From NCBI GenBank assembly GCA_903932545.1, contig CAIZGT010000777.1, forward strand, positions 1 through 6,703: a stretch of DNA of 6,703 nt. Reading direction: 5' to 3'. Of the stretch, positions 1 through 6,248 are shown in pieces. Position numbers and translations under genes: made by a program. Position 1 is the stretch's first letter; each line of letters starts with the position of its first letter. The notes under the pieces are model-generated. The model was not told the DNA's origin and did not search any database. It saw only the letters and a list, made by a program, of their open reading frames with translations. Origin of the DNA: an uncultured Rhodospirillales bacterium (lineage in GTDB: Bacteria > Pseudomonadota > Alphaproteobacteria > Acetobacterales > Acetobacteraceae).

Positions 1-59
1 AGGTAATTTGTGGCTGAAATTGCGCCGGGTTTGAACAAAAAATCATCCAATAAATCGTA
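1..59. other. AT-rich left edge, no supported gene
   Basis: This short stretch lies downstream of the minus-strand TetR gene stop codon and is clearly richer in A and T than the rest of the window. Read on the minus strand, a weak 5-bp AT-only stem near 50-66 is followed by a short run of T at 38-43. This could be a poor transcription terminator for the regulator gene, but the stem is too weak to call. A plus-strand open frame starts here at base 10, but it runs antisense through the TetR gene and has no family features. Confidence 0.4.
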
Positions 60-740
60 TTATTTAGAATTACGCGCGGCCTGTGTAAGGATACTCTGCA
101 GATTGATCCGCGCGATCACCAGAACATCGCCGTCGCCTGCCACCATCAAAGACGCGATGGTGCCCTCCATGATCAGCAAAATCTGCCGCGCCACCATGCG
201 GGCCTGCGAAAGCTGCGCCTCGTTGGCGATGTTTTCCAGAAACCCCAGCACATCACGATGATGCTCCGCCGCCAGCGCGCGCAATGAGGCTTCACCTTTG
301 GAGTGCTCGGCAGCAGCGTTCATGAAGGAGCAGCCATAGAACCGTCCGCCTCGGAACCACGCCTCTAGCGCGTCCACCACGCCCAGCAGGCGTGACATCG
401 GGTCTGGCCCGGCGCGCATCACTTCGGCAAAGAAACTCGCGCGCCACTCCGCACCTTCGCGCTGCAATACCTCCCGCACCAGCGCCTCTTTTGAGCCGAA
501 GCGCGAGTAGAGTGCCATCTTGGATGCGGCCGCGGTGGCGAGAATGCGGTCAATGCCGGTGGCGTGGATGCCGTCGCGACAGAACAACTCTCTTGCCGCC
601 GCGACGATGCGCTCACCGGCCGGCCGGTCGGTGAGGTTAAAACTCGCCGTGGCGGCATAAGACGCAGCGCCCTGCACCGAATCGCCGCGATCTGCGTCTG
701 CCGCCTTAATGTCGTGCAGCTTGTCCACTCCGCCCCCCAT
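60..740 (-). CDS. TetR/AcrR-family transcriptional regulator
   Basis: A predicted one-component repressor: an N-terminal DNA-binding domain and an all-helical C-terminal ligand-sensing domain. With the ATG at 738-740 the protein has 226 residues, normal to slightly long for the family. Residues 42-92 form a typical TetR helix-turn-helix domain (GERIVAAARELF, then TGIDRILATAAASKMALYSRF, then SKEALVREVL). The C-terminal domain contains FYGCSFMNAAAE (residues 135-145), a segment that recurs in this TetR branch; its Cys137 could take part in sensing, which is inference. The start is uncertain. The frame stays open to an ATG at 911, which would add 57 residues unlike any TetR N-terminus, and neither start has a convincing Shine-Dalgarno site. 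The gene is divergent from the OsmC operon, and a TetR-like operator sits at that operon's promoter, so it probably represses the neighbouring operon until an inducer binds. Confidence 0.9.
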   Translation of the reverse strand: MGGGVDKLHDIKAADADRGDSVQGAASYAATASFNLTDRPAGERIVAAARELFCRDGIHATGIDRILATAAASKMALYSRFGSKEALVREVLQREGAEWRASFFAEVMRAGPDPMSRLLGVVDALEAWFRGGRFYGCSFMNAAAEHSKGEASLRALAAEHHRDVLGFLENIANEAQLSQARMVARQILLIMEGTIASLMVAGDGDVLVIARINLQSILTQAARNSK

Positions 741-815
741 CACATGCCCAAAAACCAGCCATCGTATCAGGAAATCGCAAAAAGTGCCTATTGAGCGTGC
801 ATATCTATCCACAAT

Positions 816-838
816 GCACCACGATCCCGCACCACGAT
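816..838. repeat. tandem direct repeat of GCACCACGAT
   Basis: Two exact copies of the 10-mer GCACCACGAT, at 816-825 and 829-838, are spaced with a 13-bp period. They lie upstream of both divergent genes. The role is unknown: this could be a second regulator site or chance. Confidence 0.45.
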
Positions 839-939
839 GCGGCTTACGTGCCGTTATATTCGTCTCGTTGAATATCACATCTCGACGACAGGCCACGTCA
901 ATCCTGATCATTTACAGTGATCCGCAACGATCTGGCGAC

Positions 940-969
940 TTGGCATGAGAATTGGATACCGTTTACTAT
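940..969 (+). promoter_or_regulatory. sigma-70-type promoter of the OsmC operon
   Basis: TTGGCA (940-945) matches the -35 consensus at five of six positions and TACTAT (964-969) matches the -10 at four of six, with an 18-bp spacer. The expected transcription start, near 976, lies at the left edge of the operator-like palindrome at 977-992, the layout expected for simple repression. The transcript would carry a leader of about 105 nt before the OsmC start. Confidence 0.55.
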
Positions 970-976
970 ATCGGGT

Positions 977-992
977 TAGACAGAACGGTCTG
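977..992. promoter_or_regulatory. TetR-type operator-like palindrome
   Basis: The 16 bases TAGACAGAACGGTCTG form an imperfect inverted repeat (TAGAC against GTCTG). They resemble the NemR-type box TAGACC-N4-GGTCTA known for the TetR family. A second, overlapping inverted repeat, GAAC-5-GTTC, is at 983-995. The site follows the -10 box directly and would cover the transcription start. It is the most likely binding site of the divergent TetR protein; that assignment is inferred from position and resemblance. Confidence 0.6.
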
Positions 993-1080
993 TTCGGTGC
1001 GCAAAATCGCTTGGTGAGCCAGCCAAGCCCAACCGGATCGTTGCCAGTCGCGTCTGGGGACGATCTCATAGGAGACGCAG

Positions 1081-1647
1081 ATGAGTGATACCATTGCGCC
1101 AAAGTCGGGTGCGCCCATGCCGGGAACCGCCATAACAGGATGCCTCGCGCCAATCGATAAGGCCGGGCTGGACCACCTGATTGCAACCGGCCGCGCCAAC
1201 CCGCAGGCGATTAAAACGCTGAAGTGCAAAACCATTGCTGAGGGCCGTTTCCGCCACCTCAACATGATCCGCAACCTGCCGCCCTATATTGTGGACGAGC
1301 CACCAGGATTGCTGGGTGACGACACCGCGCCGAACCCTTCGGAAGCCTCGCTGGCCGCTCTTGGTTCATGCCTTGCCGTCGGCATCCATGCCAATGCGGT
1401 GGCACGCGGCATCACCGTCTATAAGCTCGAAATCGAGCTTGAGGCGGACATCAACATCACCGCCGTCTGGGGCACTGGTGACACCTCGCCCAAGCCGGTT
1501 GGCTTTGATGCGGTGCGGGTGAAGGTTGATCTGCAGGCCGACTCTCCGAAAGAAGAGCTCGACGCGCTGATCGCACATGCCAAGATTTGGTCACCAGTGG
1601 CCAACACCTTCACCAAGCCGGTTGGCCTGACTGTGGAGGCGATCTGA
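1081..1647 (+). CDS. OsmC-family protein with a single redox cysteine
   Basis: OsmC/Ohr-fold proteins reduce peroxides or act on sulfur species with a cysteine pair, usually in the cytoplasm. The ATG follows a good Shine-Dalgarno site (AGGAGA, 1070-1075). The 188-residue product has the family core PSEASLAALGSCLAVGIHANA (around residues 86-106), with Cys97 in the place of the first reactive cysteine. The later helix reads HAKIWSPVANTFTKP (166-180). OsmC and Ohr proteins normally have Cys at the position of Ser171 (CP motif), so a standard two-Cys peroxidase cycle looks impossible. Cys21 and Cys49, in an N-terminal extension of about 55 residues, are the only other cysteines. It is the first gene of the operon and its stop overlaps the next start. 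A role in handling an organic thiol, persulfide or acyl intermediate of this pathway is possible but inferred. Confidence 0.88.
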   Translation: MSDTIAPKSGAPMPGTAITGCLAPIDKAGLDHLIATGRANPQAIKTLKCKTIAEGRFRHLNMIRNLPPYIVDEPPGLLGDDTAPNPSEASLAALGSCLAVGIHANAVARGITVYKLEIELEADINITAVWGTGDTSPKPVGFDAVRVKVDLQADSPKEELDALIAHAKIWSPVANTFTKPVGLTVEAI

Positions 1648-2786
1648 TGTCGTCCGGACTCGCCTCCATCACCTCCCTGGCCGCCACCGCCATCAGCGAT
1701 GCCGATTATTTGGCTGGGGTGCGAGCGCGAGTCCGGACTGAATTGCCGCATCAAGCGGCGGCCATCGACCATGAAGGGATTTATCCCCGCACCGCGATGG
1801 CCGAGCTTGGCCGCTCTGGCGTATTCTCCGCGCATTTGGGCGAGCAAACCCTGCTGTCCAAGAGCAGCGTCGCCCTCGCGGTGCAAGCGATGGCAGCGGT
1901 GGGCGCAGAATGCATGTCAACCGCATTCTGCACTTGGTGCCATGATGCGAGTGGCTGGTATCTGGAGAACACCCGCAACACCACTTTGCGTGACAAGCTC
2001 CAACCCGCCATCGCCAGCGGCGAGGTGATGGCTGGCACCGGCATGTCCAACCCGATGAAGACGTTGGCTGGCTTTGAGGGTTTCAAGCTCAAAGCCCAGC
2101 GCGCTGAGGGTGGTTATGTGGTCTCGGGCGTGCTGCCCTGGGTGTCCAATCTCGGTGACGGCCATTGGTTCGCCACAGTGCTGCAAGACGCGGATGATGC
2201 ACGGCATTTGATGTTCGCGATGGTGCAATGTGGCCAACCCGGCGTGGAGATCCGCCAGAATGCGAAATTCATCGCGCTCGAAGGCACCGGCACCTATTCC
2301 ATTCTGTTCCGTCGCGCCTTCATCGCCGATGAGATGATGCTGGCCGACCCGGTGGCTGATGACGTGAAGCGCATTCTGCCCGGCGTGATCCTGCTGCAAA
2401 CCGGCATGGGCCTGGGCGTGGTCGAAGCTGCAATCGGGCTGATGGCGGCGAGCAACAAATCGCATGCGAGCTCCAACCAATATCTGCCGCGCGGGCCGTC
2501 TTATTACGAGGACGCAAAAGCCGGCTTGCTCGCCGAGATTACCGAACTCGCGCAAACGCCGACCGAGGGCGCGCCGGATTTCATGCGTCGTGTTCTCCAA
2601 GCCCGCCTCGCGGTGAGCGAGATGGCGCTTGATGCTGCGCAATCCGCCCTGCTGCACGCGGGCTCACGTGGTTATCTGCAAGGCTCGCCGGTCAGTCGTG
2701 TGCTGCGCGAAAGCTATTTCGTGGCGATCATCACGCCCTCTATCCGCCACCTCCGCAAGGAATTGGCCGTTCTAGGACGCAACTGA
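1647..2786 (+). CDS. acyl-CoA-dehydrogenase-fold flavoprotein, noncanonical
   Basis: The 379-residue protein has acyl-CoA dehydrogenase superfamily architecture: an N-terminal helical domain (about 10-125), a middle beta domain with AGTGMSNP (129-136) and VVSGVLPWVSN (158-168), and a C-terminal helical bundle with HAGSRGYLQGSPVSRVLRES (337-356), which corresponds to the GGxGY...PvxRxxRD segment. The usual YEGT-type catalytic Glu segment that follows is replaced by AIITPSIRHLRKEL (360-373). That argues against ordinary acyl-CoA dehydrogenation and fits a flavin monooxygenase or other reaction of the wider superfamily (DszC and SfnB are examples of such relatives). The start is the ATG at 1647, set by TGGAGG (1634-1639) and the one-base TGATG overlap with the OsmC stop; an upstream in-frame start at 1587 would lie deep inside the OsmC gene. 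The adjoining ferredoxin is a possible electron partner (inference). The substrate is not known. Confidence 0.85.
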   Translation: MSSGLASITSLAATAISDADYLAGVRARVRTELPHQAAAIDHEGIYPRTAMAELGRSGVFSAHLGEQTLLSKSSVALAVQAMAAVGAECMSTAFCTWCHDASGWYLENTRNTTLRDKLQPAIASGEVMAGTGMSNPMKTLAGFEGFKLKAQRAEGGYVVSGVLPWVSNLGDGHWFATVLQDADDARHLMFAMVQCGQPGVEIRQNAKFIALEGTGTYSILFRRAFIADEMMLADPVADDVKRILPGVILLQTGMGLGVVEAAIGLMAASNKSHASSNQYLPRGPSYYEDAKAGLLAEITELAQTPTEGAPDFMRRVLQARLAVSEMALDAAQSALLHAGSRGYLQGSPVSRVLRESYFVAIITPSIRHLRKELAVLGRN

Positions 2787-3094
2787 TGCTCACCGCGATT
2801 GTCATCGACACCACCGGAGCCGCCCACACCCTGCATGGCAAAGCTGGTGACAGCATTATGCAGCTGGCTCGCGCCGCCGATTTGCCGGTGGTGGGGGAGT
2901 GCAACGGCTCCTTGGCCTGCGCCACCTGTCACATGGTGGTCGATCCCGACTGGGCGGCGCGCCTCGCCCCGGTTGGCGAAGATGAAGAGGCGATGCTGGA
3001 TACGATTTTCAATCTCAAGCCCACCTCGCGACTGAGCTGCCAGATCAAGCTGCGTGCTGATCTGGACGGGATTCGCCTGTTTCTGCCTGCCTAA
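2786..3094 (+). CDS. [2Fe-2S] ferredoxin, adrenodoxin/ISC type
   Basis: A 102-residue one-electron carrier of the cytoplasm. Cys39, Cys45, Cys48 and Cys85 give the spacing CX5CX2CX36C in GECNGSLACATCHMVV and RLSCQIKL, which is the signature of adrenodoxin- and Isc-type vertebrate/bacterial [2Fe-2S] ferredoxins, not of the plant type. The length is normal and the C-terminus is intact. The start overlaps the flavoprotein stop in TGATG and has AGGA at 2774-2777, eight bases upstream. The overlap suggests translation coupled to the flavoprotein and hence a matched ratio, consistent with electron transfer to or from that enzyme. No ferredoxin reductase is visible in the window, so the electron source must be elsewhere. 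Confidence 0.93.
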   Translation: MLTAIVIDTTGAAHTLHGKAGDSIMQLARAADLPVVGECNGSLACATCHMVVDPDWAARLAPVGEDEEAMLDTIFNLKPTSRLSCQIKLRADLDGIRLFLPA

Positions 3095-3118
3095 CCCCAA
3101 ACTTTTGGAGTGACACGC

Positions 3119-3985
3119 ATGACCGAGAAGGTTCTGATTTCCGCTGCTGAATTAAACGCGATGATCCCCAGCCCGGATGTTGTGGTGATCGACACAAGAA
3201 GCCCAGACGCCTACGCCGCCGGCCATATCGCCGGTGCGGTGAACATTTTTGACGTGTTCACCTTCCTCGCCACCTCTTCCCCAGAAGGTGTGGCCGAGCT
3301 GCGCGAGAAATTCGCCGTAAGCTTTGGGGCCGCTGGCCTCTCGGGTGCTGAGACTGCCGTTTTCGTCGAAGAGAGCATGAATTCCGGCTTCGGCATGTCG
3401 TGTCGTGGCTATTTTCTGATGCAGTTCCTGGGCTACCCGAAGGCGCAGATTGTTCATGGTGGCCTCGCCGCCTGGAAAGCCGCCGGGCTGCCGCTCACCA
3501 CCGAAGTGCCGACGCCGGTCGCCAAAACCTTCCCAGCGCAAGACACCGGGCAAGACATCATCATCAACTACGAGACGATGCTCGCGGCCTTGGGCGGTGA
3601 GACGGCGCTGGTGGATGTGCGCGATGTGGATGAATGGGTCGGCACGTCGTCTTCGCCCTACGGCCCGGATTTCGCGCCGCGCAAGGGGCGGATTCCGGGT
3701 GCGCGCTGGCTTGAATGGTATCGGATGATGAAGCCGAGCCCGGCTGGCCCGGTGTTCAAATCCAAAGACGAAATCCTCGCTGAGTGCGCCACCGTGGGTG
3801 TGACGCCAGAGACGCCGGTGTTCCTCTATTGCTTCAAAGGTGCGCGGGCCTCGAACACGTTCGTGGCGTTGAAGGAAGCGGGCATCAAGGATGTGCGGAT
3901 GTATTTCGGCTCGTGGAACGAATGGAGCCGGATTCCGGAATTGCCGATCGAGAGCGGCGTGCCGTTTGCAAAGGCTGCTGAGTAA
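3119..3985 (+). CDS. two-domain rhodanese / thiosulfate (mercaptopyruvate) sulfurtransferase
   Basis: Sulfurtransferases of this family move a sulfane sulfur from thiosulfate or 3-mercaptopyruvate to cyanide or a thiol through a cysteine persulfide. The 288-residue protein has two tandem rhodanese domains, with VVVIDTRSPDAYAAGHIAGAV at about 21-41 and ALVDVRDVDEWVG at 163-175. The active loop in the second domain is LYCFKGARAS (236-245), with Cys238 as the nucleophile. Its CFKGAR loop differs from the CRKGVT of classical thiosulfate rhodanese and the CGSGVT of mercaptopyruvate transferases, so donor preference cannot be read. The first domain has SCRGYFLMQFL (94-104), with Cys95 near the position of the degenerate loop. 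The start at 3119 is chosen because GGAG (3107-3110) lies eight bases upstream; the in-frame GTG at 3110 overlaps that site. No signal peptide is seen, so it is probably cytoplasmic. It follows the ferredoxin by 24 bases. Confidence 0.93.
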   Translation: MTEKVLISAAELNAMIPSPDVVVIDTRSPDAYAAGHIAGAVNIFDVFTFLATSSPEGVAELREKFAVSFGAAGLSGAETAVFVEESMNSGFGMSCRGYFLMQFLGYPKAQIVHGGLAAWKAAGLPLTTEVPTPVAKTFPAQDTGQDIIINYETMLAALGGETALVDVRDVDEWVGTSSSPYGPDFAPRKGRIPGARWLEWYRMMKPSPAGPVFKSKDEILAECATVGVTPETPVFLYCFKGARASNTFVALKEAGIKDVRMYFGSWNEWSRIPELPIESGVPFAKAAE

Positions 3986-3991
3986 CGAAAT

Positions 3992-4031
3992 TCTGTCGGG
4001 CGGATCGCGCTGCGCTATTCTGCCCGACAGA
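3992..4031 (+). terminator. intercistronic hairpin without U-tract
   Basis: Bases 3992-4004 pair with 4019-4031 in a 13-bp stem with a single G.U pair. The core is a perfect match of CTGTCGGGC (3993-4001) with GCCCGACAG (4022-4030), around a 14-base loop. It fills most of the 72-bp gap between the rhodanese stop and the binding-protein start. No run of T follows, so a classical intrinsic terminator is not supported. More likely it is a processing or stabilising element or a partial terminator setting the ratio of enzymes to transporter. The binding-protein Shine-Dalgarno site begins 17 bases after the stem. Confidence 0.6.
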
Positions 4032-4057
4032 CCCACACTTGAACCACAGGGACCACA

Positions 4058-5398
4058 ATGAGCTTCCAGTGCGAGATTTTTGACCCGAGCGTCACCCACG
4101 GCCAATCCTGCGGCTGCTCCGCGCACAGCGTCTCTGCGAAAGCAGGCGATGCGCGGTTGAGCGAGGTGGTTCGCTCCGCCGCTCTGCGCGCCGTGTTCCC
4201 CGATGCACGCCAACGTCGTGGGTTCCTCAAGGCGGTGGGCAGCGCCACCGCACTCGCAGCGATCTCGCAATTCCTGCCGATCGAAACCATCACCGCGATG
4301 GCCGCCGACGCGCCGAAGGCGTTGGAAAAGCCCGACCTCAAAATCGGCTTCATCGCCATCACCTGCGCTAGTCCGATCATCATGGCGCAACCGATGGGTT
4401 TTTATTCCAAATACGGCCTCAACGTCGAAGTGGTGAAAACCGCTGGCTGGGCGGTGGTGCGCGACAAGGCGTTGAACCACGAATACGATGCCGCGCATTT
4501 GCTTTCCCCGATGCCGTTTGCCATCTCGCTCGGCCTGGGTTCGGTGCAGCAGGATTGGCAGATTCCGGCGATTGAGAACATCAACGGTCAGGCGATCACG
4601 CTGGCGATGGCGCTCAAGGATCGGCGCGATCCGAAAACCTGGAAGGGCCTGCGCTTCGGCATTCCGTTCGACTATTCGATGCACAACTACTTGCTGCGTT
4701 ATTACCTCGCCGAAGCCGGACTTGATCCAGACACCGATGTGCAGCTGCGCGTGATCCCGCCGCCGGAGATGGTGGCCAATCTGCGAGCCGGAAACATCGA
4801 TGGCTTCCTCGGGCCGGATCCGGTGAATCAGCGCGCGGTGTATGACGGGCTGGGCTTCATTCACATCCTGTCACGTGACATTTGGAACGGCCATCCGTGC
4901 TGCGCCTTTGGCACCTCGAAGGCGTTCATCGAACAGAACCCGAACACCTTCCTTGCCCTGTCGCGCGCTATTATCGACGCCACCGGCTTTGCCAACCGCG
5001 CCGAAAACCGCGCCGAGATCGCCAAGGTGATCGCCCCGGCCAACTACCTCAACCAGCCGGAAATTGTGGTGACGCAAGCGCTCACCGGCACCTATGCCGA
5101 CGGGCTTGGCAACATCATCAAACAGCCGCTGCGCGCGGGCTTCGATCCGTTCCCGTGGGACAGCTTCGGCGTGTGGATTCTGACGCAAATGAAGCGTTGG
5201 GGCCAGATCAAGGGCGATGTTGATTACGCGGCGGTCGCCAACAAAGTGATGCTGGCCACTGGCGCGCGCAAGCAGATGGAAGGGCTGGGCCTCGCGGCGC
5301 CAGCGTCCAACAGCAAAACCTTCGTCGTGATGGGCAAGCCGTTCGACCCCGCCAAACCTGCGGAATATGTCGCCAGCTTCCCGATCAAGCGGACCTGA
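4058..5398 (+). CDS. NrtA/CmpA-family ABC transporter substrate-binding protein, Tat-exported
   Basis: Periplasmic solute receptor of the nitrate/bicarbonate/cyanate importer family. The ATG has AGGGA (4048-4052) five bases upstream. The 446-residue protein begins with a roughly 50-residue extension carrying Cys5 and THGQSCGCSAHS (13-24, Cys18 and Cys20). A twin-arginine signal follows: RQRRGFLKAVG (51-61), a hydrophobic stretch to about 76, and likely cleavage near AMA or ADA (80-85). The mature part shows family features: KIGFIAITCASPIIMAQPMGFYSKYG (95-120), DAAHLLSPMPFA (144-155), and IWNGHPCCAFGTSKAF (275-290). The motif HLLSPMP is typical of NrtA-type receptors. Cys103 and the adjacent Cys281-Cys282 pair are unusual in the ligand-binding region, so the ligand may not be nitrate. 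The permease follows two bases after the stop. Confidence 0.92.
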   Translation: MSFQCEIFDPSVTHGQSCGCSAHSVSAKAGDARLSEVVRSAALRAVFPDARQRRGFLKAVGSATALAAISQFLPIETITAMAADAPKALEKPDLKIGFIAITCASPIIMAQPMGFYSKYGLNVEVVKTAGWAVVRDKALNHEYDAAHLLSPMPFAISLGLGSVQQDWQIPAIENINGQAITLAMALKDRRDPKTWKGLRFGIPFDYSMHNYLLRYYLAEAGLDPDTDVQLRVIPPPEMVANLRAGNIDGFLGPDPVNQRAVYDGLGFIHILSRDIWNGHPCCAFGTSKAFIEQNPNTFLALSRAIIDATGFANRAENRAEIAKVIAPANYLNQPEIVVTQALTGTYADGLGNIIKQPLRAGFDPFPWDSFGVWILTQMKRWGQIKGDVDYAAVANKVMLATGARKQMEGLGLAAPASNSKTFVVMGKPFDPAKPAEYVASFPIKRT

Positions 5399-5400
5399 TA

Positions 5401-6243
5401 ATGCTCACCAAGCGTTCAATTTGGGCGGCGCCGATGCTCTCGGCGCTGATCCTCGTGCTCTTCCTGGCCACCTGGCAGTTGGCGGTGCGCGACACCTCGC
5501 CCACTGCTGGGATGGACCCGGAATACGCCAAGCTGATGGGCGCTGCGGTGAACACCGGCAAATCCGCCATGCCAACGCCGCTCGATGTTGGGGCGAAGTT
5601 GGTCGCGGCGGTGATGGACCCGTTCTATGACAACGGGCCGAACGACAAGGGCGTCGGCACCCAGCTTGCCTACTCCCTCGCCCGTGTTCTGCTCGGCTTC
5701 GGGCTGGCGGCGATTGTGGCGATCCCGGCGGGGTTTGTGATCGGCATGTCGCCATTGATTGGGGCGGCGTTGAACCCGTTCATTCAGGTTCTCAAGCCGG
5801 TCTCACCTTTGGCGTGGATGCCGATTGCGCTATACACCATCAAAGATAGCAACAAATCGGCTATCTTCGTCATCTTCATCTGCTCGATCTGGCCGATGTT
5901 GATGAACACCGCGTTCGGCGTGGCGGGGGTTCGGCGTGAGTGGCTGAACGTGGCGCAAACGCTGGAGGTCAGCGCGTGGCGCAAGGCGATTTTCGTCATT
6001 TTGCCCGCCGCAGCGCCGACGATTTTCACCGGCATGCGGATTTCCATCGGCATCGCGTGGCTGGTGATTGTGGCAGCCGAGATGCTGGTCGGCGGCACCG
6101 GGATTGGCTACTTTGTCTGGAATCAGTGGAACAATCTTTCGCTCGCCGACATTCTGCTTGGTGTTTTGCTGATCGGCGTCGTCGGCATGGCGCTCGATCG
6201 CCTGCTCGGCCTGTGCGCGAGTGCTGTGACATGGAGGGAGTGA
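5401..6243 (+). CDS. NrtB-type ABC transporter permease
   Basis: Membrane subunit of the importer, 280 residues, the normal size for the family. Hydrophobic segments near 8-28, 92-116, 125-146, 153-172, 211-230 and 250-272 fit a five- to six-helix permease of the binding-protein-dependent class. The conserved cytoplasmic coupling loop reads NVAQTLEVSAWRKAIFVILP (183-202), the EAA-type motif that docks on the ATPase. The preceding LKPVSPLAWMPIALY (131-145) and SAIFVIFICSIWPML (153-167) are typical of nitrate/taurine-type permeases such as NrtB. An about 60-residue periplasmic region between the first and second helices is rich in charged and polar residues. The ATG sits two bases after the binding-protein stop with no clear Shine-Dalgarno site, which suggests coupled translation. 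Confidence 0.93.
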   Translation: MLTKRSIWAAPMLSALILVLFLATWQLAVRDTSPTAGMDPEYAKLMGAAVNTGKSAMPTPLDVGAKLVAAVMDPFYDNGPNDKGVGTQLAYSLARVLLGFGLAAIVAIPAGFVIGMSPLIGAALNPFIQVLKPVSPLAWMPIALYTIKDSNKSAIFVIFICSIWPMLMNTAFGVAGVRREWLNVAQTLEVSAWRKAIFVILPAAAPTIFTGMRISIGIAWLVIVAAEMLVGGTGIGYFVWNQWNNLSLADILLGVLLIGVVGMALDRLLGLCASAVTWRE

Positions 6244-6248
6244 ATCGG

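Larger units (their letters stand above)
741..1080. promoter_or_regulatory. divergent intergenic regulatory region
   Basis: About 340 bases separate the TetR start from the OsmC start, and the sequence is more AT-rich than the flanking genes. It contains the plus-strand promoter and operator-like palindrome listed separately, and a tandem 10-base repeat. For the minus-strand regulator gene, candidate -10 boxes are TATAGT (complement of 965-970), which overlaps the forward -10, and TATAAC (complement of 853-858). Neither has a good -35 partner, so the regulator's promoter is unresolved. If the box at 965-970 is used, the regulator mRNA has a leader of over 200 nt, or the upstream ATG at 911 is its start. 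No RNA gene or small ORF in this stretch can be supported. Confidence 0.6.

Noticed and set aside
741..911. N-terminal extension of the TetR regulator to the ATG at 911
   Set aside because: The extra 57 residues do not resemble a TetR N-terminus, base composition is intergenic-like and no Shine-Dalgarno site is seen. It is kept only as an alternative because a weak minus-strand -10 lies upstream.
1917..2657. 246-codon minus-strand frame opposite the flavoprotein gene
   Set aside because: It lies wholly within a well-supported gene, has low-complexity His/Arg/Gln-rich composition, and shows no family motif.
3110..3118. GTG start for the rhodanese
   Set aside because: It overlaps the GGAG Shine-Dalgarno site that is ideally spaced for the ATG at 3119.
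3992..4057. A separate promoter for the transporter genes in the 72-bp gap
   Set aside because: No convincing -35/-10 pair was found; the gap is mostly hairpin and ribosome binding site.
3152..4864. 570-codon open frame on the minus strand opposite the rhodanese and binding-protein genes
   Set aside because: It is antisense to two clear protein families, spans their intergenic hairpin, and its Arg/His-rich translation has no recognisable domain. It is a GC-driven shadow.
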